From: Cyanobacteria bacterium HKST-UBA02
Lineage (GTDB): Bacteria; Cyanobacteriota; Vampirovibrionia; Obscuribacterales; Obscuribacteraceae
Length of the DNA: 13,262 nucleotides
Assembly: GCA_020431945.1 (NCBI GenBank)
Contig: JAGQHH010000429.1
Location: forward strand, 1 to 13,262
Reading direction: 5' to 3'
Part shown: in pieces, positions 5,517 through 13,152 of the stretch
Layout: each line of letters starts with the position of its first letter
How positions within the stretch are numbered: the first letter of the stretch is position 1
Translations under genes and position numbers: made by a program
Notes under the pieces: model-generated
What the model was told of the DNA's origin: nothing
The model's database searches: none
What the model saw: the letters and a program-made list of their open reading frames with translations, nothing else

Positions 5517-7904
5517 ATGTCCAGTAACAACATCCTGTACACGCGGGAATCCCACCCGCACCTGTTCCTGCCTGAGGACCCGTTTCCGTACTCGTTCGAG
5601 AAGGAAGGTCTCAAGGCCACTCTGCGTGACTTTCTGAAGGTCGTTCGTCGGCACCCGGCATACGTCGAGCCCACCCACGCGGCCTTCCACCGCCTCTTCG
5701 TCCGCGACGGTCTCAACATGTCGCGCTCGGAAGCCCTGCTCCGCATGACCGGTCACGAAGTGCCGGCGTACAACAGCTGCGAAGCGTTCTTCGGCGTCGA
5801 GGACCCGATCCACAAGATCGTCAACTCCTACGGCTACCAGGCTGCCGAGGGCGGTCGTGCCCGTAAGAAGGCACTGGCCATCACCGGTTCGCCCGGCGCC
5901 GGCAAGTCCGACTTCGTCAACATGATCCAGTACAAGATCATGCGTCGGCGTGAGCCCATCCCGTTCCTGGGCGGCTCCCCGATGTGGGCGAACCCGCTCA
6001 ACGCGCTGTTCCTGCCCAAGCTCATCGCCGCGAAGAAGACCAAGCGGCGTCGTGACGCCATGGTCAAGGAGCTCACCGGCATCATCGAGCGTCTGGACCT
6101 GAGCGGCGAGTCCGCTCTGGACTTCAGCGTCACCGAGGTCGGTGCCATCGCCAAGAAGCACGGCTTCAAGGCTGGCCAGGAGCTCGGCGCTGCCGAACTC
6201 GCCGCCATCATCATGGGCAGCGAGGAAGACTTCGTGAAGATCGTGTGCTTCGGTCTCAACCTGCCGAAGGCCACCGTCGACGCCCTCGTCCGTCCCGACC
6301 CCTGGGCGCAGGACGTGGTGCTCGGCGAGTTCTTCGGTCCGGCACTGGTCGACCGCGACGTCATGGATCTCGCCGGCCTCACCGAGAAGTACGGCGAGCT
6401 GAAGGGCAAGCGCAAGGGCGACGAGAAGTACGGCCACTTCGACGAGTCGTACGCCGTCGACCTGGGCGATTTCCCCATCGACAACATGTTCATGTCCGAA
6501 GGCGAGGGCATGGTGGACGTTGCCGAAGTGCAGCCCATCAACTTCGACCTGAAGGTGTGGCGTGGTGACGTCGACATCTCGGCGCTGGGCCTCTACGACG
6601 ACCGCGACCCGCGGACCGTCAGCCCGTCCGGCGTGTTCAACAAGGGCAAGCTGATCATCCTCACCGAAGGCTTCCGGAACCCGCCCGAGGGCTTCCGTAT
6701 CCTGCTCGAAGGTCTGGAAGGCCAGCGCCTGTCTCTGCCCGATCCGCTGGGTAACCATCACCAGCAGGGCGTGGGCTGGGAGGGGATGATCATCATCCAC
6801 TCCAACGATGAGCAGTGGAACAAGTTCTGGAGCAATCCGGACCACCGCGCTCACAACGACCGTCTGCACTGGGTGAGCTTCACCTATCCGCTCGAGCCGC
6901 AGCAGGCCGCGGCGGTGACGGAGAAGCTGTACTCGCTGTCGTCCTTCGGTCGCCCGTCCGAGAAGGGCGGCGTCCACCGCGAGCCCCTGATGAGCCTCTA
7001 CACCGGCATGTTCCGGGTGGCGACTCACCTCGACTGGGCGAGCAAGGGCAACCTGGGCTTCATGCCGGTCCTCCGCGCCTACATGGGCGAGACCGTGCGT
7101 CAGCCTGGCATGGGCACCGAGCTCGAGTTCCGCGCCCTTCGCGAGAAGGCTCCGTGGACCGAGGGCCTGGATGGCATGTCGCCCCGTGACATGGACACCA
7201 TCCTCGGTGAGCTGGCCGCTCAGGCCAAGCAGGAGTTCGAGACCGGCAAGCGCGTCTCGCCGGGCTACACCGTCGCCGAGCTGCGTGACCACATGATCGC
7301 GCGGTTCTCCAAGGATCCCCGTCTCGACCAGAAGACGAAGGAGAAGTGGATCGGCTGGCTGCAGGGCCCGATGGAGCGTGAGTTCCGTCGTCCCGAGCTG
7401 ACCAAGGTGTACAAGGCGGCGTTCATCCCGAACTTCACCGACCTGTGCCAGAACTTCTTCCGGAAGTACCTGGAGTACATCAAGTCCCTCAACCGCACGA
7501 CTCCGAAGCAGGGCTTCTCCGGCGGCCAGTACCTGACCGCTCAGGACATGGAGCGCTTCCTGCAGGAGATCGAGCGCGCCGACACCATCGCCATCAACAC
7601 GGCGCAGGCGGACAAGTTCCGCACCAACGTCATGGTGGCGGTCGACGCGTACAAGGATGAGCACGGTGTGTCGGAGCCTCCGTACACCTGCCACGAGGGT
7701 CTGAAGCGCTGCATCGAATCCTACGTGCTGCGGCAGGCCAAGGACATCACCGGCGTGATCGGTCTCACGAACCTCACCAAGGAGGAGAAGGAGCGTCTCG
7801 ACGGTGCCAAGGCACGCCTCATCAAGGAGCACGGCTACGACGAGTACACGGCTGAGAAGCTGCTCGTCGAGGTGGCGATGACGCGCGACTTCCTGGTCGC
7901 TTAA
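5517..7904 (+). CDS. prkA: second PrkA-like AAA+ ATPase, intact Walker A
   Basis: A 795-residue paralogue of the preceding product, also PrkA/YeaG family. The N-terminal PrkA landmark CEAFFGVEDPIHKIV is at 88-102. A canonical Walker A, GSPGAGKS, is at 124-131, and PIPFLGGSPMWANPLNAL (148-165) follows as in PrkA. The Walker B-like LIILTEGF is at 379-386, IIIHSNDEQW at 425-434 (PrkA has ILAHSNESEW), and the conserved Arg of the NDR segment is R449. The Walker A to Walker B distance is about 255 residues against roughly 165 in YeaG, so there is an insertion near 170-300. The C-terminus is also longer than in YeaG. This is the likely active ATPase of the pair. AGGAG lies 8 bases before the ATG. 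Lys is almost always AAG and third positions are mostly G/C, suggesting high expression. Two hairpins follow the stop. Confidence 0.88.
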   Translation: MSSNNILYTRESHPHLFLPEDPFPYSFEKEGLKATLRDFLKVVRRHPAYVEPTHAAFHRLFVRDGLNMSRSEALLRMTGHEVPAYNSCEAFFGVEDPIHKIVNSYGYQAAEGGRARKKALAITGSPGAGKSDFVNMIQYKIMRRREPIPFLGGSPMWANPLNALFLPKLIAAKKTKRRRDAMVKELTGIIERLDLSGESALDFSVTEVGAIAKKHGFKAGQELGAAELAAIIMGSEEDFVKIVCFGLNLPKATVDALVRPDPWAQDVVLGEFFGPALVDRDVMDLAGLTEKYGELKGKRKGDEKYGHFDESYAVDLGDFPIDNMFMSEGEGMVDVAEVQPINFDLKVWRGDVDISALGLYDDRDPRTVSPSGVFNKGKLIILTEGFRNPPEGFRILLEGLEGQRLSLPDPLGNHHQQGVGWEGMIIIHSNDEQWNKFWSNPDHRAHNDRLHWVSFTYPLEPQQAAAVTEKLYSLSSFGRPSEKGGVHREPLMSLYTGMFRVATHLDWASKGNLGFMPVLRAYMGETVRQPGMGTELEFRALREKAPWTEGLDGMSPRDMDTILGELAAQAKQEFETGKRVSPGYTVAELRDHMIARFSKDPRLDQKTKEKWIGWLQGPMEREFRRPELTKVYKAAFIPNFTDLCQNFFRKYLEYIKSLNRTTPKQGFSGGQYLTAQDMERFLQEIERADTIAINTAQADKFRTNVMVAVDAYKDEHGVSEPPYTCHEGLKRCIESYVLRQAKDITGVIGLTNLTKEEKERLDGAKARLIKEHGYDEYTAEKLLVEVAMTRDFLVA

Positions 7905-7905
7905 T

Positions 7906-7944
7906 CGAACTCGCTGACCTAGGCGCAGCCTAGTCGGCGGTTCG
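7906..7944 (+). other. intercistronic hairpin directly after the second prkA-like gene
   Basis: One base after the TAA an imperfect long hairpin can form. CTAGGC and GCCTAG close on a GCA loop, and the stem extends outward through TCGCTGA/TCGGCGG and CGAA/TTCG, with two single-C bulges and G-T wobbles, for about 17 pairs. No T-tract follows. It could protect the upstream mRNA from 3' exonucleases, raising the amount of the two ATPases relative to downstream products. Confidence 0.55.
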
Positions 7945-7956
7945 CGAATCAGTTGT

Positions 7957-7986
7957 GGGGGCGGGGTCCATCGTGACCTCGCCCCC
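7957..7986 (+). terminator. strong GC-rich hairpin, probable partial terminator inside the operon
   Basis: GGGGGCGGGGTC (7957-7968) pairs with GACCTCGCCCCC (7975-7986) over 12 base pairs with one G-T wobble and a six-base loop. CTTCTGTCTTCT follows, T-rich but broken. With the adjacent hairpin at 7906-7944 this gives two structures in an 80-base stretch, most likely a leaky terminator that lowers transcription of the third and later genes. Full termination would need a new promoter in the 61 bases before the next start; none is obvious. Confidence 0.6.
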
Positions 7987-8047
7987 CTTCTGTCTTCTCA
8001 ACTAACCGACTGGCTACGCAAGTAGCACGTCCTGATGGAGGTTATCA

Positions 8048-9460
8048 ATGGCTAAGAAAGACTTCAAGAAGCCTCACGGCGACAAGAAGGCTGGCGAGAC
8101 CCCGGACGTGAAGCCGACCACGGAAGCCCAGGCTCCTGACCAGGAGTTCCAGAATCTTCTCGTGGACTGGCTGAACTCTCCGCCGGAACGGACCCGTACA
8201 TCCGTGGTCCTTCCGCAGCCGGCCTACCTCGACCGTACGATTGACGACAGGCGCCGCTTCATGGAGCGCGCCAAGCCGAAGATCACCAAAGATGTTTTGA
8301 AGCAGATTATCCGTGGTGACAGTGGCATCATGGATATGACTGAAGGCAAGCCGATCACTCGGCTGGCCAACCTGCTTCTCAGTCATGAGCTGATGAGGGA
8401 CTGTTTCGTTGCCAGCGAGTCCGGCATGATCTACGTGCCGATGAACGCCAGCACCTTCGCCGCAGGCGGTAACATCGAAGTGCCGATTGGCATCGATGAG
8501 CCGTCCTGGTGGCCCGGCCGCGATAAGGCTGGTGGTGGTGGTGGTGGCTCCCAGGCCGGCGAGGACGATGCCGACATCGTCTATCTCCCCATCACCTACG
8601 AAGAGTTCGTCGAGCTGCTCAAGCTGCTCTTCGACCTCCCGTTCCTGAAGCAGACGGATGAGGACAAGCTTCTCGTCTACTCGATGAAGATGCGCGGTCT
8701 GAAGAAGACCGGTCCGATGGCTCGCTGGGACAAGGTCGCAACTGCCAAGGCGCGACTCGAGCGTTTCAAGACAATGATCAACGCTCGTCCCGACGACTTC
8801 CCCGGGCTCTCCCCCGAGGACTATCCGTCCGCCGAAGACTTCCCGTTCCACAAGACCGACCTCCGCTTCAAGCGGGTGGAGGAACGGTGGGACCCGGACA
8901 GCAAGGCTGTGGTGTTCATGAACCTGGACACCTCCGGCTCCATGGCTGGTGAACCTCTGGCGATCGCCAAGTTCTACTTCCTGCTCAACCTCATCTGGCT
9001 GCGCACCAAGTACAACACCGTCGCGGTGGTGTACATCGCCCACAACCACAGGGCGGAGCGCATCCGGTCCGAGGCTGACTTCTTCCGAGTCGGGGAAAAC
9101 GGAGGCACCGCCTTCGCTCCGACCCACGAGCTCACCTGGCAAATCGCCCAGGCCGAGTTCGGCGGCGACGCCTGGAACAAGTATTCGCTCCATGCCACCG
9201 ACGGCTTCTCCTTCGACGGGGAAGACGTCATCTCCGGCTGGATCGCGAAGCTCATCCGCGGCGGTTTCAACTACTTCGGCTACTGCGAAGTGGACCTGGG
9301 CTGGGGCTGGGGTGGAATGACCGAGGGCATGCGCTCCGTTCAGAACACTCCGTCCGATGTCCGGCAACACTGTGGTTGGGCTCGCTGCAAAACGCTCGAC
9401 GACGTCCCCGAGGCCATGATGAAGATCATGACCGGTGACCGCTCCGCCGAATCTGAATAA
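8048..9460 (+). CDS. yhbH: YhbH/YeaH family (DUF444) von Willebrand A-domain protein
   Basis: A 470-residue cytoplasmic protein of the family that partners PrkA (YeaH in E. coli, YhbH in Bacillus, where it is needed for sporulation). The C-terminal half is a VWA domain with all metal-site (MIDAS) elements: DTSGS at 294-298, the Thr of GGT (T354) and the Asp of ATDGF (D385). The surrounding text is family-typical: VVYIAHNHRAERI, FFRVGENGGTAF and W-N-K-Y-S. The N-terminus is Lys-rich, and a run of six Gly at about 162-167, encoded by GGT repeats, follows WWPGRDK. The protein is slightly longer than YeaH (427 residues). GGAGG lies 6 bases upstream. VWA proteins commonly act as adaptors for AAA+ ATPases, so a role linking the two PrkA-like proteins to a target is likely by inference. 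The next gene starts 12 bases after the stop. Confidence 0.9.
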   Translation: MAKKDFKKPHGDKKAGETPDVKPTTEAQAPDQEFQNLLVDWLNSPPERTRTSVVLPQPAYLDRTIDDRRRFMERAKPKITKDVLKQIIRGDSGIMDMTEGKPITRLANLLLSHELMRDCFVASESGMIYVPMNASTFAAGGNIEVPIGIDEPSWWPGRDKAGGGGGGSQAGEDDADIVYLPITYEEFVELLKLLFDLPFLKQTDEDKLLVYSMKMRGLKKTGPMARWDKVATAKARLERFKTMINARPDDFPGLSPEDYPSAEDFPFHKTDLRFKRVEERWDPDSKAVVFMNLDTSGSMAGEPLAIAKFYFLLNLIWLRTKYNTVAVVYIAHNHRAERIRSEADFFRVGENGGTAFAPTHELTWQIAQAEFGGDAWNKYSLHATDGFSFDGEDVISGWIAKLIRGGFNYFGYCEVDLGWGWGGMTEGMRSVQNTPSDVRQHCGWARCKTLDDVPEAMMKIMTGDRSAESE

Positions 9461-9472
9461 GGAGTTGCGACT

Positions 9473-11338
9473 ATGGATACGAAAATTCTGACTTCCAATC
9501 CCCAGGAAGCCCAGGTAGTCCGCAACCTGAACATCATGGTTCCGCGGATCCTGGCAGTTGGAAAGCGGTACGGGCTCGACCCGTGCCGCGCAATCTTCCG
9601 TCTTAAGTCGGACCAACAGGTCCTCGACGACCTCGTCTACCCGCTCGGTGTCGGCGTCAGCCGCCCGGCGTGGTGGTACGGCAAGGCGGCTCAGCAGAGC
9701 CGTCAGCGGGGCCAGGGCGGCCACGTGTTCGAGTTCGCAACGATCTCGGATCCGGCTGAAGTCGTCCTCGGTTCGACCAATGACCTGGTCATGCACATCC
9801 ACGTGATCGTGCACGCCTGGCTGGGTCACGTTCACCTGTTCACCAACAACCGCTGGCACCGGGAGACCGAGCAGGCAACCGCCCTGTATCGGTTCGCCCA
9901 GGACGAATCCTTCGTCCGCAGCCTGATCGAGAACCCCAAGGAGTGGGGCTGGGACCGGTATGAGTATTACGCCGACGCGGCTCACGCGCTGGAGAACTAC
10001 TCCGGACCGCTGCCGACACCCGTCGGACAGCCCAGCGACGCCGATATGCGGAAGGAACTCGAGGAGAAACTCGAGAACCTGAAGCATGCCTGGACGCTGG
10101 CCAAGACCGAGCCCGACCGCAAGGCCATCGAGGATGACATCCGCGACACGGCCCGTCACCTCTCCTGCCATCCGATCATGCCCACAGGCGACCTGCTGGG
10201 CTTCCTGATGGACCCGGACAACACCAAGCACCTGCCGGACGAGGCGCGGCGCATCATCGAGATGACCCGCTTCGAAAACCGCTACAGCACCCAGGTGGTG
10301 GGTCGCACCAAGACCCTCCACGAAGGCGTCTCGCACTGGGTCGACCGGCGCATCCCGCACGAGCCCGAGCTGGACATGATCCGCCTGGGCATGGACAAGA
10401 TGATCGACGCCGCCACGTATGACACCATGCACGATGCGTGGCCGATCTACTGGTACAGCGACCCCTACGCGCTGGGCGAAGCGATCATCGACTACATCGA
10501 CCGGAAGCACAGCCGGGTCATCGGCAAGGAAACCGTGACCTACAACCGGCTGAAGCTGCTCACCGCCGAGGACATCGCCACCGGCAATTACCCCGATCGC
10601 ATGATGCGCGACACCGTGGAGACCGACGAGGTGAAGACGGAAGAAGTGGACAAGTGGGACCGCAGTTATCTGCTGGAAGTCATGGAACACTATGACGACC
10701 AGCGCCTGTTCTACACCTTCCTCACGGAGGACTTCTTCGAGTCCCTCCACAAGAAGGCGCTGGGCTGGGTCAAGAAGATGATCATGGTCATCAACGGTCA
10801 TCTCAAGCAGGTCCGCTGGGATCCGAACTACATCTTCGAGGGCGACCGGTTCCCGGAAACTCTCGAGGAGATGTTCGAGGTCGTTTCGGTCTGGATGAAC
10901 CAGATCCAGATGGCTGACTGGCTCGGCTTCTTCGGGTACGGCGCGCCCAAGTTCCCGGCGTCGCAGGTGGTGCTGATGCAGATGATGCAAATCATCCAGA
11001 CGGTTGCCGCCTACGACCAGGACAAGCACGCCTTCAAGCGTCAGATGCTGCTCCGCACGGGGCTGCAGGCGCTGCCCAACATCAAGATCGTCGACACCGG
11101 ACGGCACAACAACGCGCAGACCTGGACTCTTCGTCATGAGTTCGACCCGGACTTCGGTCCGCTTCGCCAGGGCTACGCGCGGGAGACGCTGCGGTACTTC
11201 TGGCGGCTCTGTGGTGACGCGGTCAGACTCCTGACCATGGAGATCCTCACCGACGCTTACGGGCGTCCGTGGGGTCCGCCGCGTCCGTACCAGTACTCCT
11301 GCGACAACGGCAAGACCGTCAAGGAGCGCTGGCTGTAA
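9473..11338 (+). CDS. spoVR: SpoVR/YcgB family protein
   Basis: A 621-residue homologue of SpoVR, named for a Bacillus spore-cortex defect and called YcgB in E. coli; its biochemical activity is unknown. Family landmarks are visible though diverged. HVIVHAWLGHVHLFTNNRW (110-128) corresponds to the SpoVR His-rich segment ending in FFKNN. RTKTLHEGVSHW (278-289) stands where SpoVR has TKxMNEGWAxFW, with H283 and E284. DPYALGEAIIDYI (330-342) matches the NPYALG segment. The protein is about 110 residues longer than YcgB, and a charged helical stretch near 185-230 may account for part of that. The presence of H/E motifs suggests metal binding, but this is inference. AAGGAG sits 8 bases before the ATG and overlaps the upstream stop, so translation is probably coupled to yhbH. 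No membrane segment or signal peptide is evident. Confidence 0.85.
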   Translation: MDTKILTSNPQEAQVVRNLNIMVPRILAVGKRYGLDPCRAIFRLKSDQQVLDDLVYPLGVGVSRPAWWYGKAAQQSRQRGQGGHVFEFATISDPAEVVLGSTNDLVMHIHVIVHAWLGHVHLFTNNRWHRETEQATALYRFAQDESFVRSLIENPKEWGWDRYEYYADAAHALENYSGPLPTPVGQPSDADMRKELEEKLENLKHAWTLAKTEPDRKAIEDDIRDTARHLSCHPIMPTGDLLGFLMDPDNTKHLPDEARRIIEMTRFENRYSTQVVGRTKTLHEGVSHWVDRRIPHEPELDMIRLGMDKMIDAATYDTMHDAWPIYWYSDPYALGEAIIDYIDRKHSRVIGKETVTYNRLKLLTAEDIATGNYPDRMMRDTVETDEVKTEEVDKWDRSYLLEVMEHYDDQRLFYTFLTEDFFESLHKKALGWVKKMIMVINGHLKQVRWDPNYIFEGDRFPETLEEMFEVVSVWMNQIQMADWLGFFGYGAPKFPASQVVLMQMMQIIQTVAAYDQDKHAFKRQMLLRTGLQALPNIKIVDTGRHNNAQTWTLRHEFDPDFGPLRQGYARETLRYFWRLCGDAVRLLTMEILTDAYGRPWGPPRPYQYSCDNGKTVKERWL

Positions 11339-11348
11339 GCCGCCGGTG

Positions 11349-11396
11349 ACAGTGCTACGGGGGTGCAGGCTGCAAGGCTTGCGCCCTCGTCGCTGT
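11349..11396 (+). other. intercistronic hairpin after the spoVR gene
   Basis: ACAG at 11349 pairs with CTGT ending at 11396. The stem continues through TACGGGGGTGCA paired with TGCGCCCTCGT-type sequence, including wobbles and a CT bulge. The loop is about 12 bases. No T-tract follows, so mRNA stabilisation or leaky termination is more likely than full termination. It is the second place in this operon where a hairpin follows a stop codon. Confidence 0.5.
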
Positions 11397-11435
11397 TCTA
11401 ACTGGCTATTACCTTAACCGCTAAGGAGATTCAGT

Positions 11436-12467
11436 ATGAAGATGAACAAAGGCATTCCCGCTCTTCCGAACGGGCTTGTTGTCGTCGACAAGGGTGGCTT
11501 CGCCCGACACGTGATGGTCGGAGTCCTCGGCGGCAATCGCATGCCCGCTTTCGGTTTTGACGTGAAGGGCTACCCGCCCAACCACTTCCGCATGGTCGGC
11601 CACGGCAACTTCGGCGTCGTCATCGGCGCCCGCCAGGCCCTCGAGGTCCGCATCTTGCTCGACGGCAAGGAGCTCCTCCAGTCGACCCTGCGTCCCTACG
11701 AGCTGCCCAACGCCGCCGGCATGGACCCGATGCTCCGCCAGAAGATGGTGGAGAGCCCCCAACCGCACTACCTGACTCAGGACGCGGAAGGCAAGGCTTT
11801 CAAGTTCGAGGCCTACACCGGTGACCTGAACCTCGAGGATTACATCCGCGAGCAGCTCCACCCGGGGACCATGCAGAGCCCGCCGGCGCTAACGTCGCTG
11901 GACAAGGGCGAAGGCGAACCCGTCGAAGAGGTGAAGGTCGACATCGACCCCGCCAAGTACGGCTTCGTTCCCCAGGCGCCGGTCACCGACGACGATCGTC
12001 CGACCCAGGCCGACGCCATCGATGCGCTCACCGCACTGGCCTCCCAGTCTTCGGACAAGGTCGAAGGCGGCGAGCCGAGTCACGATTCGGACGGCGGGGA
12101 CAACAATCCCGTCGTTGCCGCAGTCGCGGCATCCGAACCTTCTTCCAGCGCTCCTGATGAAGTCAACCCGCTCACCCTGTCGCGGTCCTGGGCTCCCAGC
12201 CACGGTCTTCTGGCAGTCGGTGTGCGCATGATTCAGGAAGAGAGCCCCGAGGGCGTGCCCTCGAACCCGGACGGCTTCACCTACGTGATGTTCCAGCTCA
12301 ACCCCTGGGATGTCCACAACAAGGTGATGGCTCAGGTCATGGGACGCATCATCGTTCCTTCCAAGGACGCGATGAAGCAGTTCATGATCGAAGAGGGTTT
12401 CGAGAGCGAGCTCGGCGGCTCGACCCGTTGCGACGTCGGCTGCGGTCTCAAGCACCGGCATCGCTAG
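11436..12467 (+). CDS. unrecognised 343-residue operon protein with a disordered central linker
   Basis: I do not recognise this family. The N-terminal 160 or so residues look folded and beta-rich (GLVVVDKGGFARHVMVGVLGG, then HFRMVGHGNFGVVIGARQAL), with a helical segment LEDYIREQLHPG at the end. Residues about 165-245 are acidic and rich in Ser, Pro, Asp and Glu (GGEPSHDSDGGDNNP), typical of disorder. A second folded segment follows (HGLLAVGVRMIQEESPEG and FTYVMFQLNPWDVHNKVM), and the end is CDVGCGLKHRHR. The two Cys and clustered His at the C-terminus could bind metal. AAGGAG lies 7 bases upstream. The gene sits 97 bases after spoVR and shares the operon's G/C-ending codon use, so it is probably a structural or adaptor partner of the PrkA-YhbH-SpoVR proteins. 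No signal peptide or membrane segment is seen. Confidence 0.85.
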   Translation: MKMNKGIPALPNGLVVVDKGGFARHVMVGVLGGNRMPAFGFDVKGYPPNHFRMVGHGNFGVVIGARQALEVRILLDGKELLQSTLRPYELPNAAGMDPMLRQKMVESPQPHYLTQDAEGKAFKFEAYTGDLNLEDYIREQLHPGTMQSPPALTSLDKGEGEPVEEVKVDIDPAKYGFVPQAPVTDDDRPTQADAIDALTALASQSSDKVEGGEPSHDSDGGDNNPVVAAVAASEPSSSAPDEVNPLTLSRSWAPSHGLLAVGVRMIQEESPEGVPSNPDGFTYVMFQLNPWDVHNKVMAQVMGRIIVPSKDAMKQFMIEEGFESELGGSTRCDVGCGLKHRHR

Positions 12468-12505
12468 GTCCCAAGCGAGGACAAACCTAACCGGAGGTTC
12501 AACCT

Positions 12506-13057
12506 ATGGCAAAGCTCTGTGCAACCTGCCAGGAAAAGAAACCCGACACCTCGGTGCGGGGAACTTGCCAGGCAGCAAGTCATGTTCAGCAGTCCCAGCT
12601 TCCCGAAGGACACGTTCCCTGGACGGACAGCCCCAACTTCACCCTGTGTGACGCCTGCGCAGAACACTTCGAGTTCTGCGCCTGGTGCTGGGGTCCCCTC
12701 CACGGACATCCCTCGGTGACCGTCCCCACGGACAAGCAGTTCGTGCGCGTTTTCGAGCAGGACAGCGGCACCCACGTCGAAGGCATGTATGTCGGCGAAC
12801 AGGTGCTTGCGCAGTTCACCATCGACCGCTTCTCGGGTCTCACCTGGGAGGTCTCCGACCTCTCCTTCGGCGTGCGGCACGTCGCCTCGCGTCTCGTGAC
12901 CGAAGGCGGCGGGCGTTACGCCACGCTCGAGATGTACTTCGACCTGAACAAGTCCGACCCCGACGCCGTCATCGAGCTGGAGCAGGTCTCCAGTTCGCGC
13001 TGGTCCTCGGTGTCCAATCCGAAGACCTGGAAGGTCACGGTGGAGGTGAAGCAGTAA
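12506..13057 (+). CDS. CxxC zinc-binding-like protein with chagasin-like C-terminal domain
   Basis: A 183-residue protein in two parts. The N-terminal 65 residues hold three CxxC pairs (C5/C8, C48/C51, C58/C61) plus C21 and nearby His, which suggests zinc ribbon-like metal binding. Residues about 88-183 resemble the chagasin/I42 cysteine-peptidase inhibitor fold. Three family loops have plausible equivalents: DRFSGLTWEV where chagasins have NPTTGYxW, EGGGRYATLEMYF for the GxGG strand, and SSSRWSS for the RPW loop, before a final strand KTWKVTVEVK. The similarity is judged by eye and the NPTTG loop is not exact, so inhibitory activity is unproven. No signal peptide is present, unlike many bacterial chagasins, so it should act in the cytoplasm. 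GGAGG lies 8 bases before the ATG, 38 bases after the preceding stop. It is the last gene of the operon. Confidence 0.82.
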   Translation: MAKLCATCQEKKPDTSVRGTCQAASHVQQSQLPEGHVPWTDSPNFTLCDACAEHFEFCAWCWGPLHGHPSVTVPTDKQFVRVFEQDSGTHVEGMYVGEQVLAQFTIDRFSGLTWEVSDLSFGVRHVASRLVTEGGGRYATLEMYFDLNKSDPDAVIELEQVSSSRWSSVSNPKTWKVTVEVKQ

Positions 13058-13086
13058 TCCTCTTATAGAGGTACGCTGCCTCCCCG

Positions 13087-13134
13087 CGTGCGTCGGGTTG
13101 GGCTAGAGCTTCGGCTCCGCCCTCCCGACGCACG
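13087..13134 (+). other. UUCG-capped hairpin after the last operon gene
   Basis: CGTGCGTCGGG (13087-13097) pairs perfectly with CCCGACGCACG (13124-13134). Inside, GGGC pairs with GCCC, and GAGC pairs with GCTC around the ultra-stable loop TTCG (13110-13113). No T-run follows directly, so it probably acts as a 3' stability element or first stage of the tandem terminator. Confidence 0.75.
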
Positions 13135-13152
13135 ACTAGACTGTGTTTCGCT

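Noticed and set aside
5502..7832. Reverse-strand open frame of 776 residues opposite the second prkA-like gene
   Set aside because: Same cause: absence of stops opposite a strongly codon-biased gene. No recognisable motif and no promoter or ribosome site.
8531..8545. GGT repeat in the yhbH gene as a phase-variation microsatellite
   Set aside because: The repeat unit is three bases, so length changes keep the frame. It simply encodes a Gly linker.
8045..11137. Reverse-strand open frame of 1030 residues opposite the yhbH and spoVR genes
   Set aside because: It spans two well-supported forward genes and the gap between them. Its composition (Leu, Val, His, Asp, Gly, Arg) is the mirror of G/C-ending codons, with no domain or ribosome site. 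Long antisense frames are expected in such DNA.
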